DNA from: Campylobacterales bacterium
GTDB taxonomy: Bacteria; Campylobacterota; Campylobacteria; Campylobacterales; Campylobacteraceae
DNA: 64,000 nt
Assembly: GCA_014859645.1 (NCBI GenBank)
Contig: JACUTV010000002.1
Location: forward strand, 36,043 to 100,042
Direction: 5' to 3'
A model generated the notes under the pieces. The model did not search any database, was not told the DNA's origin, and was given only the letters and a program-made list of their open reading frames with translations. The first letter of the stretch is position 1, and each line of letters starts with the position of its first letter. This document shows positions 29,068 through 41,255 of this stretch, piece by piece. The position numbers and the translations under genes are program-made.

Positions 29068-30864
29068 ATGGCAAAAAAATTCATCGATATTATGGACACG
29101 ACATTTCGAGACGGCTTTCAATCCGTTTATGGTGGCAGGGTCCTTATGGACGATTTCATGCCCGCTGTGGCTGCAGCAAAAGAGGCAGGAATCACACATT
29201 TTGAGTTTGGTGGGGGCGCGCGCTTTCAAAGCCTTTTTTTCTACCTCAATGAAAACGCCTTTGAGATGATGGATAAATTTCGTGAAGTTGTGGGTAAAGA
29301 TGCAAACCTTCAAACCTTGTCACGTGGGGTCAATACCGTGACCCTAGACACAGGAAGCAAGGAAATTGTTGATTTGCATGCAAAGCTTTTTAAAAAGCAC
29401 GGCACAACGACCATCCGAAATTTTGATGCACTCAATGACGTTGAAAACCTCAAATACAGCGGTGAACGCATCGCACACTACGGGCTAAAGCACGAAATCG
29501 TGGTGACACTCATGGATCTTCCTCCAGGATGTGTGGGCGCGCACGATGTGGCGTTTTATGAGCGCACGTTGCGTGAGATTTTGGACGCAGAGATTCCTTA
29601 TGATAGCATCTGTTTTAAAGATGCAAGCGGAACATCAAGTCCTCAAAAAGTGTACGAAACCATTAAAATGGCCAAAAAACTTTTGCCAGAATCTGTACAT
29701 GTAAGGCTTCATACCCATGAAACAGCAGGGGTGAGCGTGGCGTGTTATTTGGCCGCGCTGGAAGCGGGCGTGGATGGTATCGACTTGGCCGCAGCCCCTG
29801 TGAGCGGCGGCACAAGCCAGCCTGACATTCTCACTATGCTCCACGCAGTAAAGGGCAAGCCTTACGACTTGGGTGGCTTGGATGTGGAAAAAATCCTCAC
29901 CTACGAAGAAGTGCTACAAGGGTGCTTGAAAGACTATTTTATGCCTCCTGAAGCGGTACAAGTTTCGCCACTTATTCCTTTTTCACCCATGCCCGGTGGC
30001 GCATTGACGGCCAACACGCAAATGATGCGCGATAATAACATCTTGGATAAATTCCCTGAAGTCATTAAAGCCATGCGTGAAGTGGTGGAAAAAGGCGGGT
30101 ATGGCACAAGCGTGACGCCTGTGTCGCAGTTTTATTTCCAACAAGCGTTTAACAACGTGATGTTTGGACCCTGGAAAAAGATTGCAGATGGGTACGGCAA
30201 AATGGTACTTGGCTATTTTGGAAAAACCCCTGTTGCGCCCGATGATTCGGTGGTAAAACTTGCCGCAGAGCAACTCAAACTTGAACCAACTGTCGAACAC
30301 GCCATTGACTTAGCAGACAAAGACGAAACTAAATCTTTGGCATACACACGCAAGATTCTTGAAGCCGCAGGCCTAGAAGCGACAGAAGAAAATCTTTTCA
30401 TCGCCGCAGCATGTAAAGAAAAAGGCATCGCCTTTTTAAAAGGAGAAGCCAAAGCCAGCGTGCGCAAAAACTCTCCCGCAGGGTCAAAAGCGGCAGTGGA
30501 ACCTAGTGCTACAGGACAAGGTCCTTGTGCGTATACGGTGATGGTCAATGGTAAATCCTACGCTGTTCAAGTGGCGGAGGGGGCAGACGTGAATATCACG
30601 TCCATCGCACCGGTGCCGCCTGTTGCGGCTTTAGTACCCGCCGTTGCCTCCTCAGGCACTGAAGTGCGTGCAAGCTTGCCAGGATCTGTTTTTAAACTCC
30701 TTGTCAAAGAAGGCCAAAGCGTGAACGAAGGCGAAGTGATTGTCATCTTAGAAGCCATGAAGATGGAAATCGAGATTCCTTCTCCGTGTGCTGGGATCGT
30801 GAGTCACGTGAAGATTGCCGAGGGCCAAACGGTTGAAAATGGCCAGATTCTTGTGGTTTTGTAG
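29068..30864 (+). CDS. oadA: Biotin-dependent carboxyltransferase (oxaloacetate decarboxylase alpha / PycB type)
   Basis: 598 aa. DIMDTTFRDGFQS, KDASGTSSPQKVYETI, and a C-terminal biotinyl site EAMKMEIEIPSP. Confidence 0.93.
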   Translation: MAKKFIDIMDTTFRDGFQSVYGGRVLMDDFMPAVAAAKEAGITHFEFGGGARFQSLFFYLNENAFEMMDKFREVVGKDANLQTLSRGVNTVTLDTGSKEIVDLHAKLFKKHGTTTIRNFDALNDVENLKYSGERIAHYGLKHEIVVTLMDLPPGCVGAHDVAFYERTLREILDAEIPYDSICFKDASGTSSPQKVYETIKMAKKLLPESVHVRLHTHETAGVSVACYLAALEAGVDGIDLAAAPVSGGTSQPDILTMLHAVKGKPYDLGGLDVEKILTYEEVLQGCLKDYFMPPEAVQVSPLIPFSPMPGGALTANTQMMRDNNILDKFPEVIKAMREVVEKGGYGTSVTPVSQFYFQQAFNNVMFGPWKKIADGYGKMVLGYFGKTPVAPDDSVVKLAAEQLKLEPTVEHAIDLADKDETKSLAYTRKILEAAGLEATEENLFIAAACKEKGIAFLKGEAKASVRKNSPAGSKAAVEPSATGQGPCAYTVMVNGKSYAVQVAEGADVNITSIAPVPPVAALVPAVASSGTEVRASLPGSVFKLLVKEGQSVNEGEVIVILEAMKMEIEIPSPCAGIVSHVKIAEGQTVENGQILVVL

Positions 30865-30872
30865 AGTAACCC

Positions 30873-32192
30873 ATGATGAAATCAGCACTTAAAACGTTTT
30901 TAGTTGTGATGTTTTTGGCTTGGATGCCCCTGTATGGGAACGCCGCGCAAGCTCCCGCGGCTCCTCAGGAGCAAAAAGAGTACCACTCTAAGGACATCGG
31001 TGAGCTGTTTAAGAGTTTTTACGAGTCCACGGGGGTGTATGCTTTTATAAACCCACAAGAAGGGCTAAGGGATTCGACAGGGCATGAGTTGAGCGTGTTT
31101 ACCCAGACCTGGGGACGGCTTATTATGATTGTGATTTCTTTCATTCTTTTTTACCTTGCTATTGCGAAAAAGTTTGAGCCATTACTGCTCTTGCCCATCG
31201 GGTTTGGTGGGTTTTTGGCTAACGTGCCCATTGCGGAGATTGCGGGACCAAATGGTTTCTTGGGCATCATCTACGACGCGGGCATTGCCAATGGCTTGTT
31301 TCCCTTGCTTATTTTTATGGGCGTGGGCGCCATGACAGATTTTGGTCCCTTGCTCTCAAACCCCAAAACTGCCCTTTTGGGTGCGGCGGCGCAGTTTGGT
31401 ATCTTTGGAGCACTAGTGGGTGCTGTGGCGCTAAGCCAGTATACTTCCGTGGTGAATTTTTCCTTACAAGATGCGGCGGCTATTGGCATCATTGGGGGTG
31501 CTGATGGGCCTACGGCCATTTTTATCACTTCTAAACTTGCTCCTGATCTTTTAGGGGCGGTGGCGGTAGCGGCCTATTCATACATGGCCCTTGTGCCAGT
31601 GATTCAGCCGCCTATTATGCGCGCACTTACTACCAAGGCGGAGCGCAAGATTAAAATGGTGCAATTGCGCGAAGTCTCACGGCTAGAAAAGATAATTTTT
31701 CCTATTAGTATTGTGTTGCTTTCTTTGTTGGTATTGCCCGATGCGACTCCCTTGATTGGGGCACTTGCTTTTGGTAACCTTGTGAAAGAATCAGGTGTCG
31801 TGCAGCGACTTTCGGATACCTTGCAAAATGCACTGATTAACATCGTGACCATTTTCATTGGCCTTGCGGTGGGATCTAAGCTTGACGCAGATAAGTTTTT
31901 GGCGCCTGAGACGCTAGGGATTTTGATTTTAGGCTTGATTGCGTTTGCGATGGGCACTGCAGCGGGTATTTTGATGGCAAAGGTGATGAACCTGTTTACG
32001 AAAGATAAAATCAACCCGCTCATTGGTGCAGCGGGAGTCAGTGCTGTTCCTATGGCGGCGCGGGTGGCAAATAAAGAGGGCATGAAAGAGGACCCTAGCA
32101 ATGTATTGTTAATGCATGCGATGGGTCCTAATGTTTCGGGTGTTATTGGTTCGGCGGTCGCAGCGGGCGTACTGTTGTCTATTTTTAAATAA
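30873..32192 (+). CDS. oadB: Sodium ion-translocating decarboxylase beta subunit
   Basis: 439 aa. [58 protein letters not shown]. Confidence 0.96.
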   Translation: MMKSALKTFLVVMFLAWMPLYGNAAQAPAAPQEQKEYHSKDIGELFKSFYESTGVYAFINPQEGLRDSTGHELSVFTQTWGRLIMIVISFILFYLAIAKKFEPLLLLPIGFGGFLANVPIAEIAGPNGFLGIIYDAGIANGLFPLLIFMGVGAMTDFGPLLSNPKTALLGAAAQFGIFGALVGAVALSQYTSVVNFSLQDAAAIGIIGGADGPTAIFITSKLAPDLLGAVAVAAYSYMALVPVIQPPIMRALTTKAERKIKMVQLREVSRLEKIIFPISIVLLSLLVLPDATPLIGALAFGNLVKESGVVQRLSDTLQNALINIVTIFIGLAVGSKLDADKFLAPETLGILILGLIAFAMGTAAGILMAKVMNLFTKDKINPLIGAAGVSAVPMAARVANKEGMKEDPSNVLLMHAMGPNVSGVIGSAVAAGVLLSIFK

Positions 32193-32214
32193 GTGTACGA
32201 ACGAGGATAGGGTA

Positions 32215-33798
32215 ATGTCAACAATTAATGGACTAGAAGAACTAGGATTAGAGGGCATAAAGACGGTTTACTACAACTTGGATTACGCGACGCTTTTTGA
32301 GCATGAAGTGGCGAAGGATGAGGGGTGGCGTACAGACAATGACACTTTCATGGTGGACACAGGTATTTTTACGGGCCGTAGCCCAAAGGATAAATACTTT
32401 GTAAAACAAAGCCCATCCAAAGAGCATATTGCGTGGGGAAATATCAATCAAGCAGTTTCTAAGGCGGTTTTTGAAGAGCTTTTTACCAAGGTAAAGCAGC
32501 AACTTTCCCATAAAAATATTTACGTGCAAGATGCCTTTTGCGGGGGAAGCTTGGCGAGTCGTAAGAAAGTGCGTTTTGTAACAGAAGTTGCGTGGCAGGC
32601 GCATTTTGTAAAAAATATGTTCATTCGTCCCGAAGCGGCAGAGCTTGAGGGATTTAGCCCTGATTTTACGGTCTACAACGCGTGTAAATGCGTGAATGCG
32701 GATTTTAAAAAACATGGGCTGCATTCAGACGTATTTGTGGTGTTTAACATCGAAGAAAATATTGCTATCATCGGCGGCACGTGGTACGGTGGTGAGATGA
32801 AAAAAGGTATTTTCTCCATGATGAATTATTGGCTACCTTTGGAAGGGAAACTTTCCATGCATTGCTCGGCAAATGTGGGCAAAGCGGGGGATGTTGCTCT
32901 TTTCTTCGGACTTTCTGGAACAGGCAAAACAACCCTTTCCACTGACCCACATCGGCGCTTGATTGGAGACGATGAGCATGGATGGGACGAAGAAGGAGTG
33001 TTTAACTTTGAGGGCGGATGCTATGCGAAGTGCATTAATTTGGACTCTGAGAGCGAACCAGAGATTTTTGGTGCTATCAAAAAAGATGCACTGTTGGAAA
33101 ATGTTGTGGCGGACGCGGCGGGAAAAGTGGACTATTCTGATGGTTCAAAGACAGAAAATACCCGCGTTTCTTATCCTATTTACCACATTCAAAATCACGA
33201 ACCTTCGTTACAAGCAGGGCATCCACAAAACATCATCTTCCTCACTGCCGATGCTTTTGGAATTTTACCTCCCGTGTCCAAGCTAACAAGCGAACAAGCG
33301 ATGTATTATTTTTTAAGTGGCTATACGGCTAAAGTTGCGGGGACGGAACGGGGCATTACTGAGCCTGTTGCTACCTTTAGTGCATGTTTTGGCGAAGCCT
33401 TTTTGCCCTTGCACCCTACCAAATACGCCACATTACTAGGTGAAAAAATCAAAAAACACAACGTGAATGTCTTTTTGCTTAACACCGGATGGACTGGCGG
33501 CCCTTATGGCATCGGTAAACGCATGAGCATCAAAGCAACCAGAGCGTGTATTAACGCTATTTTAGACGGTAGTATTAATAACGCCCAGTTTGAGAACTTT
33601 CCCGTATTTGATTTGCAAATCCCCAAACAACTTGATGGGGTAGAAACGCAACTGTTAAATCCTAAAAATACCTGGGGAAATAAGGCGCGCTACGACGAAG
33701 GAAGAATCCACCTAGCAGGCATGTTTGCCCATAATTTTCAAAAATACCTCACCGAAGACGCAGAACATGATTATTCCGCGGCGGGTCCAAGTATTTAA
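32215..33798 (+). CDS. pckA: Phosphoenolpyruvate carboxykinase (ATP)
   Basis: [33 protein letters not shown]. Native start is most likely ATG 32215 ([12 protein letters not shown]), not 32116. Confidence 0.97.
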   Translation: MSTINGLEELGLEGIKTVYYNLDYATLFEHEVAKDEGWRTDNDTFMVDTGIFTGRSPKDKYFVKQSPSKEHIAWGNINQAVSKAVFEELFTKVKQQLSHKNIYVQDAFCGGSLASRKKVRFVTEVAWQAHFVKNMFIRPEAAELEGFSPDFTVYNACKCVNADFKKHGLHSDVFVVFNIEENIAIIGGTWYGGEMKKGIFSMMNYWLPLEGKLSMHCSANVGKAGDVALFFGLSGTGKTTLSTDPHRRLIGDDEHGWDEEGVFNFEGGCYAKCINLDSESEPEIFGAIKKDALLENVVADAAGKVDYSDGSKTENTRVSYPIYHIQNHEPSLQAGHPQNIIFLTADAFGILPPVSKLTSEQAMYYFLSGYTAKVAGTERGITEPVATFSACFGEAFLPLHPTKYATLLGEKIKKHNVNVFLLNTGWTGGPYGIGKRMSIKATRACINAILDGSINNAQFENFPVFDLQIPKQLDGVETQLLNPKNTWGNKARYDEGRIHLAGMFAHNFQKYLTEDAEHDYSAAGPSI

Positions 33799-33813
33799 CA
33801 CAAGGGAAGAACT

Positions 33814-35202
33814 ATGTCAAAAATGTGGTCGGGTCGTTTCAAGCAAGGGGCGGCAAAATTATTAGATGAATTTAACGCGTCGTTGCCTTTTGATAAACTT
33901 TTGTACAAAGAAGACATCGAAGGGTCTATGGCGCACGCTACCATGCTGGGCGCACAGGGGATTTTAACCCAAGAAGAAGCGCGTATTTTATGCGAAGGTT
34001 TGGCAAAGGTGCGCGAAGAGATTGAGGCAGGGGAATTTGAGTTTGTAATTGAAGACGAAGATATCCACATGGCCGTTGAAAAACGCTTGACGGAACTCGT
34101 GGGCGATGTGGGAGGAAAACTCCACACGGCACGCAGTCGCAACGACCAAGTGGCACTGGATTTTCGCCTGTATGTTTTGCGAAGTAACCGCGCACTCATC
34201 GGACACCTTGATGCGTTGATTCAGACCTTGTTGGCTATTGCCAAAGAACATACACAAACCTTAATGCCAGGTATGACCCATTTGCAACATGCCCAACCCA
34301 TTAACTTTGGCTTTCATCTTTTGGCTTACATGTACATGTTTAAGCGCGATATCGAACGCTTTGAAGAATCCTACAAACGCAACAATCTTTTGCCTCTTGG
34401 GTGTGCCGCGTTGGCAGGAACGCCTCACCTTGTGGACAGGCAACTCACCGCCAAACTTTTGGGCTTTGAAGGCGTGACGCCAAACTGCCTTGATACGGTA
34501 AGCGACCGCGATTTTGCCTTGGAGATTTTGTTTAATATCGCGACGATGATGATGCACATTTCACGTCTTTCTGAAGAGCTTATTTTGTGGTCAAGTTCAG
34601 AGTTTCGGTTCGTGACCTTTAGCGATGAATACTCCACGGGAAGTTCGATTATGCCCCAAAAAAAGAACCCAGATGTGCCTGAATTATTGCGGGGAAAATC
34701 GGGTCGGGTGTATGGAAACCTCATGGGGCTGTTGACGGTTTTAAAAGGCTTACCTTTAGCCTATAACAAAGATATGCAAGAGGACAAAGAGGGGGTGTTT
34801 GATAGCGTTCAAACCGCGACGATTTCTTTACAAATTTTAACCGCTGCCATGGCAACCTTGACCATCAACACAGATAAAATGCTTTCCGCGTGCAAAGTAG
34901 GGCACTTAAGCGCTACGGATTTGGCAGATTACCTTGTGCGTTCATGCAATATTCCCTTCCGCGAAGCCCACCACATCACGGGTCGTGCGGTAGCAAGAGC
35001 AGAAGAGATAGGGTGCGATGTATCGGAGCTTTCTTTTAAAGAGCTTGTGAGTATTGACGGGCGGATTAAAGAAGACGTACTAGGGTGTTTGCCTCTTGAA
35101 GCTTCCATGAATGCCAGAAGTTCTGAGGGCGGAACGGCCACAAAACGTACCTTAGAGCAGCTTTCCCACATGGAAACGTGGTTAAAAGAAAGGGAGGCCT
35201 AG
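33814..35202 (+). CDS. argH: Argininosuccinate lyase
   Basis: 462 aa. [57 protein letters not shown]. Confidence 0.98.
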   Translation: MSKMWSGRFKQGAAKLLDEFNASLPFDKLLYKEDIEGSMAHATMLGAQGILTQEEARILCEGLAKVREEIEAGEFEFVIEDEDIHMAVEKRLTELVGDVGGKLHTARSRNDQVALDFRLYVLRSNRALIGHLDALIQTLLAIAKEHTQTLMPGMTHLQHAQPINFGFHLLAYMYMFKRDIERFEESYKRNNLLPLGCAALAGTPHLVDRQLTAKLLGFEGVTPNCLDTVSDRDFALEILFNIATMMMHISRLSEELILWSSSEFRFVTFSDEYSTGSSIMPQKKNPDVPELLRGKSGRVYGNLMGLLTVLKGLPLAYNKDMQEDKEGVFDSVQTATISLQILTAAMATLTINTDKMLSACKVGHLSATDLADYLVRSCNIPFREAHHITGRAVARAEEIGCDVSELSFKELVSIDGRIKEDVLGCLPLEASMNARSSEGGTATKRTLEQLSHMETWLKEREA

Positions 35203-35564
35203 AGGCTTCCCTTTGGATTTGCGTCCGTAAAATGACCCCATGCGAGCTTGGTTCCGCCTAAGAGGTGGAAATGCAAATGGGGTACTTCTTGACCACCGTC
35301 TTCCCCGTTGTTAGTAATCAGCCGATACCCCGAATCATCCAAGCCTAGCAAAGAAGCAACCTCATGAATAAAAGGCGTCATGGCTTCCATCGTTTTTGGG
35401 TCTACTTCTTGAAAATTTTTCACATGTTTTTTAGGGATAATCAGAATATGAATGGGTGCTTTTGGGTTGATGTCGTGAAAGGCTAAAAAGTGCTCATTTT
35501 CCATCACTTTGTTGCAGGGAAGTTCTCCTGAAACAATGCGCTCAAAGACTGTAACTTCACGCAT
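35199..35564 (-). CDS. HIT family nucleotide-binding protein
   Basis: [48 protein letters not shown] and HIT motif [10 protein letters not shown]. Start placed at 35564 after a good ribosome-binding site. Confidence 0.95.
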   Translation of the reverse strand: MREVTVFERIVSGELPCNKVMENEHFLAFHDINPKAPIHILIIPKKHVKNFQEVDPKTMEAMTPFIHEVASLLGLDDSGYRLITNNGEDGGQEVPHLHFHLLGGTKLAWGHFTDANPKGSL

Positions 35565-35757
35565 AAAACGCTCCTTTTGGTAAAATAATGAAGGTCGAGT
35601 ATAGCAAGAAAAGCCTTCATTTTCTCTCAGTTTGAAAAAATAATAACCTTTACATGTAAGGCTTTTAAGGCAATATTTCACCCTCTTTTGGGCTTTTAAC
35701 ACGTTTATAATCAAAAGTTGACTACAATCACTTCAAAAATTTAAGAAGGCAGAACCG

Positions 35758-36750
35758 TTGGAAAAGCTAGAAAAAGCAATAGCCAAGTGCCATTCGCTTG
35801 ATGAATTAGAAAAAATTCGACTCTTGGTCTTTGGAAAAAAAGGCTATTTTACCGAAGCATTTGCAAACCTCAAAACCCTTCAAGGGGAAGAGAAAAAACA
35901 GGTTGCTAGCACCCTTAATGAAACCAAAGAAAAGTTCACAACCCTCTTGGCAGAAAAAAAAGAAGTGTTGGAGCGTGGAAAAATAGACGAAGTGATGCAA
36001 AAAGATGCAGTAGACGTGGCGCTTTTTAGTACGACGTTGGGCGCGGGTGCCTTGCACCCTGTGATGGAAACCATGAATAAGATTATTGATTATTTCGTGG
36101 GGATGAATTTTTCCATCGAAGAAGGGCCATTGGTGGAAGATGATTTTCACAACTTTGAAGCCCTTAATCTTCCCAAACATCATCCTGCACGCGACATGCA
36201 AGACACTTTTTATTTTGACGATGGCATGTTGCTACGCACCCACACTTCCCCCGTGCAAGTGCGCACAATGCTGTCCCAAAAACCCCCTATTCGCATGATT
36301 TGCCCAGGTTCTGTGTTTCGACGGGACTTTGACCTTACGCACACCCCTATGTTTCACCAGGTAGAAGGGTTGGTGGTGGACGAGGTTGGTAAGGTTTCCT
36401 TTGCAAATTTGAAGTTTATCCTTGAAGACTTTTTGAAGCACATGTTTGGTGATGTGACCGTGCGGTTTCGTCCTAGCTTCTTTCCTTTCACAGAACCTAG
36501 TGCCGAAGTGGACATCAGCTGCATTTTCTGTAAAGGCGAAGGGTGCCGCGTATGTTCGCACACAGGTTGGCTTGAAGTCCTGGGGTGTGGCGTTGTGGAT
36601 TCTAATGTATTTAAAGCGGTCGGGTATGAAAATGTGAGTGGTTATGCCTTTGGTTTGGGGGTGGAACGCTTTGCGATGTTGCTTCACCAAATACCAGATT
36701 TACGTTCACTCTTTGAGGGCGATTTGCGATTATTGGAGCAGTTTAGATGA
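35758..36750 (+). CDS. pheS: Phenylalanine--tRNA ligase alpha subunit
   Basis: 330 aa with a TTG start. [47 protein letters not shown]. Confidence 0.98.
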   Translation: MEKLEKAIAKCHSLDELEKIRLLVFGKKGYFTEAFANLKTLQGEEKKQVASTLNETKEKFTTLLAEKKEVLERGKIDEVMQKDAVDVALFSTTLGAGALHPVMETMNKIIDYFVGMNFSIEEGPLVEDDFHNFEALNLPKHHPARDMQDTFYFDDGMLLRTHTSPVQVRTMLSQKPPIRMICPGSVFRRDFDLTHTPMFHQVEGLVVDEVGKVSFANLKFILEDFLKHMFGDVTVRFRPSFFPFTEPSAEVDISCIFCKGEGCRVCSHTGWLEVLGCGVVDSNVFKAVGYENVSGYAFGLGVERFAMLLHQIPDLRSLFEGDLRLLEQFR

Positions 36751-39089
36751 TAGTAACACGAGCGTGGCTTAATGAGTGGATTGAGCTTGAAGGGATTTCA
36801 ACACAAACCGTATGTGAAACACTCAATGCTATTGGTTTAGAAGTGGATGGTTTGGTAGAACAGCGTATTCCTGAGAAAGTGGTTGTGGGGCACGTGGTGT
36901 CAAAAACGCCCCATCCTGATGCACAAAAATTGAATGTATGCCTTGTGAACGTGGGTCAAAAAGAGCCGCTTCAGATTGTCTGTGGCGCGGCCAATGTGGC
37001 ACAAGGGCAGTGGGTAGCTGTGGCTCTTGAAGGGTGTATTTTGCCTGGAGGTTTGGAGATTGCTCCGACACGGTTGCGTGGCATCGACTCCAACGGGATG
37101 ATTTGTTCTTCTACCGAGCTTGGTTTGCCTAAGATCAACGAGGGCATTATGGTGCTTGATGAAAGCGTTGGCCCGCTAGAACTTGGTCAGCCTTTGTGCG
37201 AAATGGAAGCGCTTAATGATGATGTGATTGAGATTGGGTTGACGCCAAACCGTGGAGATTGTTTGAGTATTCGAGGGGTGGCAAGAGACTTGGCAGTGGC
37301 CTTAAAACGCCCTTTGGCTCAGCATAAGGCGATTGAAGAAGAAGATAATCTACTAGGCATCGGACGGATTCTTTCTTTGCACGCAGAAGACAAACTCGAA
37401 GGCTCGTTTGTGTACAAAGCCTTTGAAAAACAGGCCATCAAGCCCAACGTTTTAATGGAACTGCGACTAGCGCAAGTGGAAGCAAAGTTTGGAAGCGACA
37501 TAGAGCGCGTGCTAGAGTACGCCACATACGCTACGGGTGTGTTGATGCGCGCATACGATTACACTTGTTTTGTGGACACTAAAGAAAAAGCAACCATTCA
37601 ACTTAAAAAAGACAGTAACGGCCTAGACGCCGTGTTTGGTGCTCATGGACGTGTGGCGTATGTGGGCTTTTCCCAAGAGAGCACGTGCCGCACAACCAAT
37701 GAGAGCAAAATTGTGATTGTTGAAGCAAACTTTTCATCGCCCGAATCCATGGCCGCACTGGGGGCACAAAATAAAACATTGAGCTCTGATAAGCACTTGT
37801 ACCGTTCTGCAAGAGGCAGTGAGCCCGAACTTGAGCTGGGTGTGGAGTACTTGTGGACACTTCTTCACAAAGAAAAAGGTGTTTCTTTATACGCGGGATC
37901 GCAAAAACTCACTAAAGAGCACAAGCCCAAGATGGTGATTTTATCCCTAGAAGAGTTGTGCGCGATGATTGGCCAAGAAATCCCTAAAAATCGCGTGGTT
38001 GACATCTTAAAACGCCTTGGATTTGACGTACATGTAAAGGTCGAACAAGAAGTGATGCACGTCAGCGTTCCTGCGTTTCGTCACGATGTGGTCAATACGC
38101 AAGACGTGTGTGAAGAAATTGTGCGCATGGTTGGTATTGATAACATTACTGCCAAGCCTTTTGTCTTTGCGGAAAAATCCCGCGCCAACGCCGCTTACGA
38201 ACACTACAAACTTCGCACCGCTTTGCGCCAAAAAGCTGCCGCGGTTGGCTTCTTTGAAAGCGTGCATTATTTGTTTGATGAACAAAAAAAACAAGAGCAT
38301 TACGGGATTAATGGGGTGTATAAAAAGCGTGAGCTTTCCAATCCCATCACCAATGAACTCAACACCATGCGTGCCACACTGGTTTTGCATTTGCTCGAAT
38401 CGGCAAGCAAAAACATTAAAAATGGTAGAAAGCGGGTGCCGTTGTTTGAGCTTGGACGTGTGTTTGACCGCAGTCGCGATGAAACAACAAAGTTAGGATT
38501 TGTCTTTAGTGGAGAGAGTGAAGAGGCGGCGTTGCCAAACCACGGCAAACCAAGCCCCATCACGCTCATGAACTTTGCTTCCAAAATCTCCCAAGTCATC
38601 GGACACATGCGCCTTGAAGCGGCTACGCCAACCAACAAGTTAACCAGTCCTTACGAATACGCCAATGTGATGGTTGGCGACGTGTGCGTGGGGTTTTTAG
38701 CAAGAGTGCATGCGCAAGTAGAAAAAGATTTTGACTTGCCTCGTACGTATATCGCTGAGTTGGACGTGGACGGATTGGCAAAAGAGCGTGTTATTGCTTC
38801 GGAGTATTCTAAATTTCCCTCTTCGAGTCGAGATTTGAGTTTACTGATTCCACGCACCCTGTCGTACCAACGCATTCGGTTATGTATCGAAGAAGCCAAG
38901 ATTGCAAATTTAAGCCAATGCTATCCCATCGACCGTTTTGAGAGCGCGGAACTTGGGGAGAATGTGAGCTTGACCATTAAACTGTTGTTTCAGCATGCTG
39001 AGCGCACTTTGGAAGAAAAAGAGATCAATGATGCCATCGACGCTGTGCTCAAAACCCTCAATGAAACCCTAGGTATCGGAATGCGATGA
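36747..39089 (+). CDS. pheT: Phenylalanine--tRNA ligase beta subunit
   Basis: 780 aa. [36 protein letters not shown], tRNA-binding domain, FDX-ACB C-terminus. Confidence 0.98.
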   Translation: MIVTRAWLNEWIELEGISTQTVCETLNAIGLEVDGLVEQRIPEKVVVGHVVSKTPHPDAQKLNVCLVNVGQKEPLQIVCGAANVAQGQWVAVALEGCILPGGLEIAPTRLRGIDSNGMICSSTELGLPKINEGIMVLDESVGPLELGQPLCEMEALNDDVIEIGLTPNRGDCLSIRGVARDLAVALKRPLAQHKAIEEEDNLLGIGRILSLHAEDKLEGSFVYKAFEKQAIKPNVLMELRLAQVEAKFGSDIERVLEYATYATGVLMRAYDYTCFVDTKEKATIQLKKDSNGLDAVFGAHGRVAYVGFSQESTCRTTNESKIVIVEANFSSPESMAALGAQNKTLSSDKHLYRSARGSEPELELGVEYLWTLLHKEKGVSLYAGSQKLTKEHKPKMVILSLEELCAMIGQEIPKNRVVDILKRLGFDVHVKVEQEVMHVSVPAFRHDVVNTQDVCEEIVRMVGIDNITAKPFVFAEKSRANAAYEHYKLRTALRQKAAAVGFFESVHYLFDEQKKQEHYGINGVYKKRELSNPITNELNTMRATLVLHLLESASKNIKNGRKRVPLFELGRVFDRSRDETTKLGFVFSGESEEAALPNHGKPSPITLMNFASKISQVIGHMRLEAATPTNKLTSPYEYANVMVGDVCVGFLARVHAQVEKDFDLPRTYIAELDVDGLAKERVIASEYSKFPSSSRDLSLLIPRTLSYQRIRLCIEEAKIANLSQCYPIDRFESAELGENVSLTIKLLFQHAERTLEEKEINDAIDAVLKTLNETLGIGMR

Positions 39090-40369
39090 AAACCTACCGC
39101 ATTAAGCCAGCTGCGCCCTTTTCTCGCCACATCGAAGCCATAGCTCCTGATAAGTCCATCTCTCATCGGTGTGCTATTTTTTCCCTTTTAAGCGACCAAC
39201 CTTCACGCGTGCGCAACTACCTTCAAGGTGAAGACACGCTATGTACCTTGGAAATTGTGAAGCAACTTGGCGCCACCGTAGAAGAAAATGAAGGTGCGAT
39301 GGTTATCACCCCGCCTGTGGCACTTTTGGAACCACCTGTTGTGCTAGATTGCGGCAATTCTGGAACGGCGATGCGGCTTTTGATGGGCTTCTTAGCAGCC
39401 CGCGAAGGGTTTTTTGTTCTGCACGGTGACCCTTATCTTGCAGGACGCCCCATGCGGCGCGTGGCGGATCCTTTGCGTAGCATTGGCGCGCAGATTGATG
39501 GGCGTAAAAATGGCGATTTTTCCCCCATCGCCATTCGTGGTAAGCACTTAAGCGCGTTTACCTACCAAAGTCCTATCGCTTCGGCGCAAGTGAAAAGCGC
39601 TTTATTATTAGCAGCCTTGACGTCTGAGGCGCCCAGCCAGTTTTGGGAGCCAGAACTTAGCCGTGACCATACGGAAAAAATGCTTGCGGGCATGGGTGTT
39701 CAGATTGAGCGAGAGGGCTTACATGTAAAGGTTTATCCGCCCCAATCTCCCCTAAAACCATTAGACATTACTGTTCCTTCAGACCCTTCTAGCGCTTATT
39801 TCTTTGCCCTTGCCGCAGCCATCGTGCCAGGAAGTTGCGTGGTACTGAAACACGTGCTGCTAAACCCTACCCGCATCGAAGCGTTTAAAGTGCTTGAGCG
39901 CATGGGTACACAGATTGAATACACAGTTACAGATGAAACCTATGAGTCCATCGGCGATATTCGCGTTTCTTATGCCCCACTTCATGCTGTGGAGGTGAGT
40001 GAAAACATTGCGTGGCTGATTGATGAAATCCCTGCTCTTGGGATTGCTTTTGCGTGCGCGAGTGGTGTAAGTAAGATTTCTGGTGCTAAAGAGTTGCGCG
40101 TCAAAGAAAGCGACCGCATCGCAACCACCGTGACCAACTTGCGCCAATGCGGCATAGAAGTCCATGAGTTTGAAGATGGATTTGAAGTGACTGGCGGGAC
40201 TTTGCAGTCTGCTAAGGTCACAAGTTTTGGCGACCACCGCATCGCGATGAGTTTTGCTATCGCAGGGTTGGTGTGTGGCATGGAGATCGACGACACGGCC
40301 TGCATAGCAACTTCTTTTCCAAACTTCCTCACGTTATTGCAAAGCATAGGAGATGCCCGTGAAGATTAA
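39086..40369 (+). CDS. aroA: 3-phosphoshikimate 1-carboxyvinyltransferase
   Basis: 427 aa. DKSISHRCAIFSLLS, LDCGNSGTAMRLLMGFLA, RVKESDRIATTVTNLR. Confidence 0.98.
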   Translation: MKTYRIKPAAPFSRHIEAIAPDKSISHRCAIFSLLSDQPSRVRNYLQGEDTLCTLEIVKQLGATVEENEGAMVITPPVALLEPPVVLDCGNSGTAMRLLMGFLAAREGFFVLHGDPYLAGRPMRRVADPLRSIGAQIDGRKNGDFSPIAIRGKHLSAFTYQSPIASAQVKSALLLAALTSEAPSQFWEPELSRDHTEKMLAGMGVQIEREGLHVKVYPPQSPLKPLDITVPSDPSSAYFFALAAAIVPGSCVVLKHVLLNPTRIEAFKVLERMGTQIEYTVTDETYESIGDIRVSYAPLHAVEVSENIAWLIDEIPALGIAFACASGVSKISGAKELRVKESDRIATTVTNLRQCGIEVHEFEDGFEVTGGTLQSAKVTSFGDHRIAMSFAIAGLVCGMEIDDTACIATSFPNFLTLLQSIGDARED

Positions 40370-41189
40370 ATTGGCCAAAAACTACGGATTTTGTTTTGGG
40401 GTCAAGCGGGCTATTAAGATTGCCGAGAGCGCGCAAAATGCTTCTACCATCGGGCCATTGATTCACAACAACGAAGAAATTTTACGCCTCAAAAAAAACT
40501 TCAACGTAGAAACCCTTGAAGACATCACCCACGTTTCAGACACGCAAAAAGCCATCATTCGTACCCACGGTATTCCCAAGCAAGACCTCCAGTTTTTGAA
40601 AGATAAAAAAGTCGACATTATCGACGCTACCTGCCCTTACGTTACCAAACCTCAAAAGATTTGCGAGAAAATGAGCAAAGAAGGGTACGACATCGTTATC
40701 TTTGGAGACGAAGCACACCCTGAGGTTAAAGGGGTAAAAAGTTACGCCAGTGGCGAAGTGCATGTGGTCTTACATGTAAGCGAATTGGCCACCTTAAAAC
40801 TTGGCTCGCGGGTGGCGGTGGTCTCACAAACCACACGCAAAGTGGAAGAATTCAAAGAAATCGTGAGTTATCTCATTTCTCACTACAAGGAAGTGCGGGT
40901 ATTTAACACCATTTGTAACGCCACCTTTGAAAACCAAGATGCTGCAAGGGAACTTTCCAAAGAAGCTGACGTCATGGTCATCATAGGAGGCAAAAACTCC
41001 TCCAATACCAAGCAGTTATTGCATATTTCTAAAGAGTTTTGCTTTGACAGTTATTTGATTGAAAGCGAGCGTGAGTTGGAGAAAACGTGGTTTGAAGGTA
41101 AGCAATTATGCGGTATCACAGCAGGCGCTTCGACACCAGATTGGATTATTGAAAAAATTATTGAAAAAATAAGCAATTTTAAAGTATAA
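40353..41189 (+). CDS. ispH: 4-hydroxy-3-methylbut-2-enyl diphosphate reductase
   Basis: 278 aa. KLAKNYGFCFGVKRAI, IDATCPYVTKPQKI, GGKNSSNTKQL, ITAGASTPDWIIE. Confidence 0.98.
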   Translation: MPVKIKLAKNYGFCFGVKRAIKIAESAQNASTIGPLIHNNEEILRLKKNFNVETLEDITHVSDTQKAIIRTHGIPKQDLQFLKDKKVDIIDATCPYVTKPQKICEKMSKEGYDIVIFGDEAHPEVKGVKSYASGEVHVVLHVSELATLKLGSRVAVVSQTTRKVEEFKEIVSYLISHYKEVRVFNTICNATFENQDAARELSKEADVMVIIGGKNSSNTKQLLHISKEFCFDSYLIESERELEKTWFEGKQLCGITAGASTPDWIIEKIIEKISNFKV

Positions 41190-41255
41190 TAAGCGACTTT
41201 TCGTCTGTTTTTCGCATTCAAACGCAAAAGACAAAATTTAAATATACAAAGGATC

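Noticed and set aside
32116-32214. N-terminal extension of pckA
   Set aside because: The extension overlaps the oadB coding region out of frame. ATG 32215 fits the PckA N-terminus.
35565-35714. Extended N-terminus of the HIT protein
   Set aside because: HIT homology begins at [14 protein letters not shown], preceded by a ribosome-binding site.
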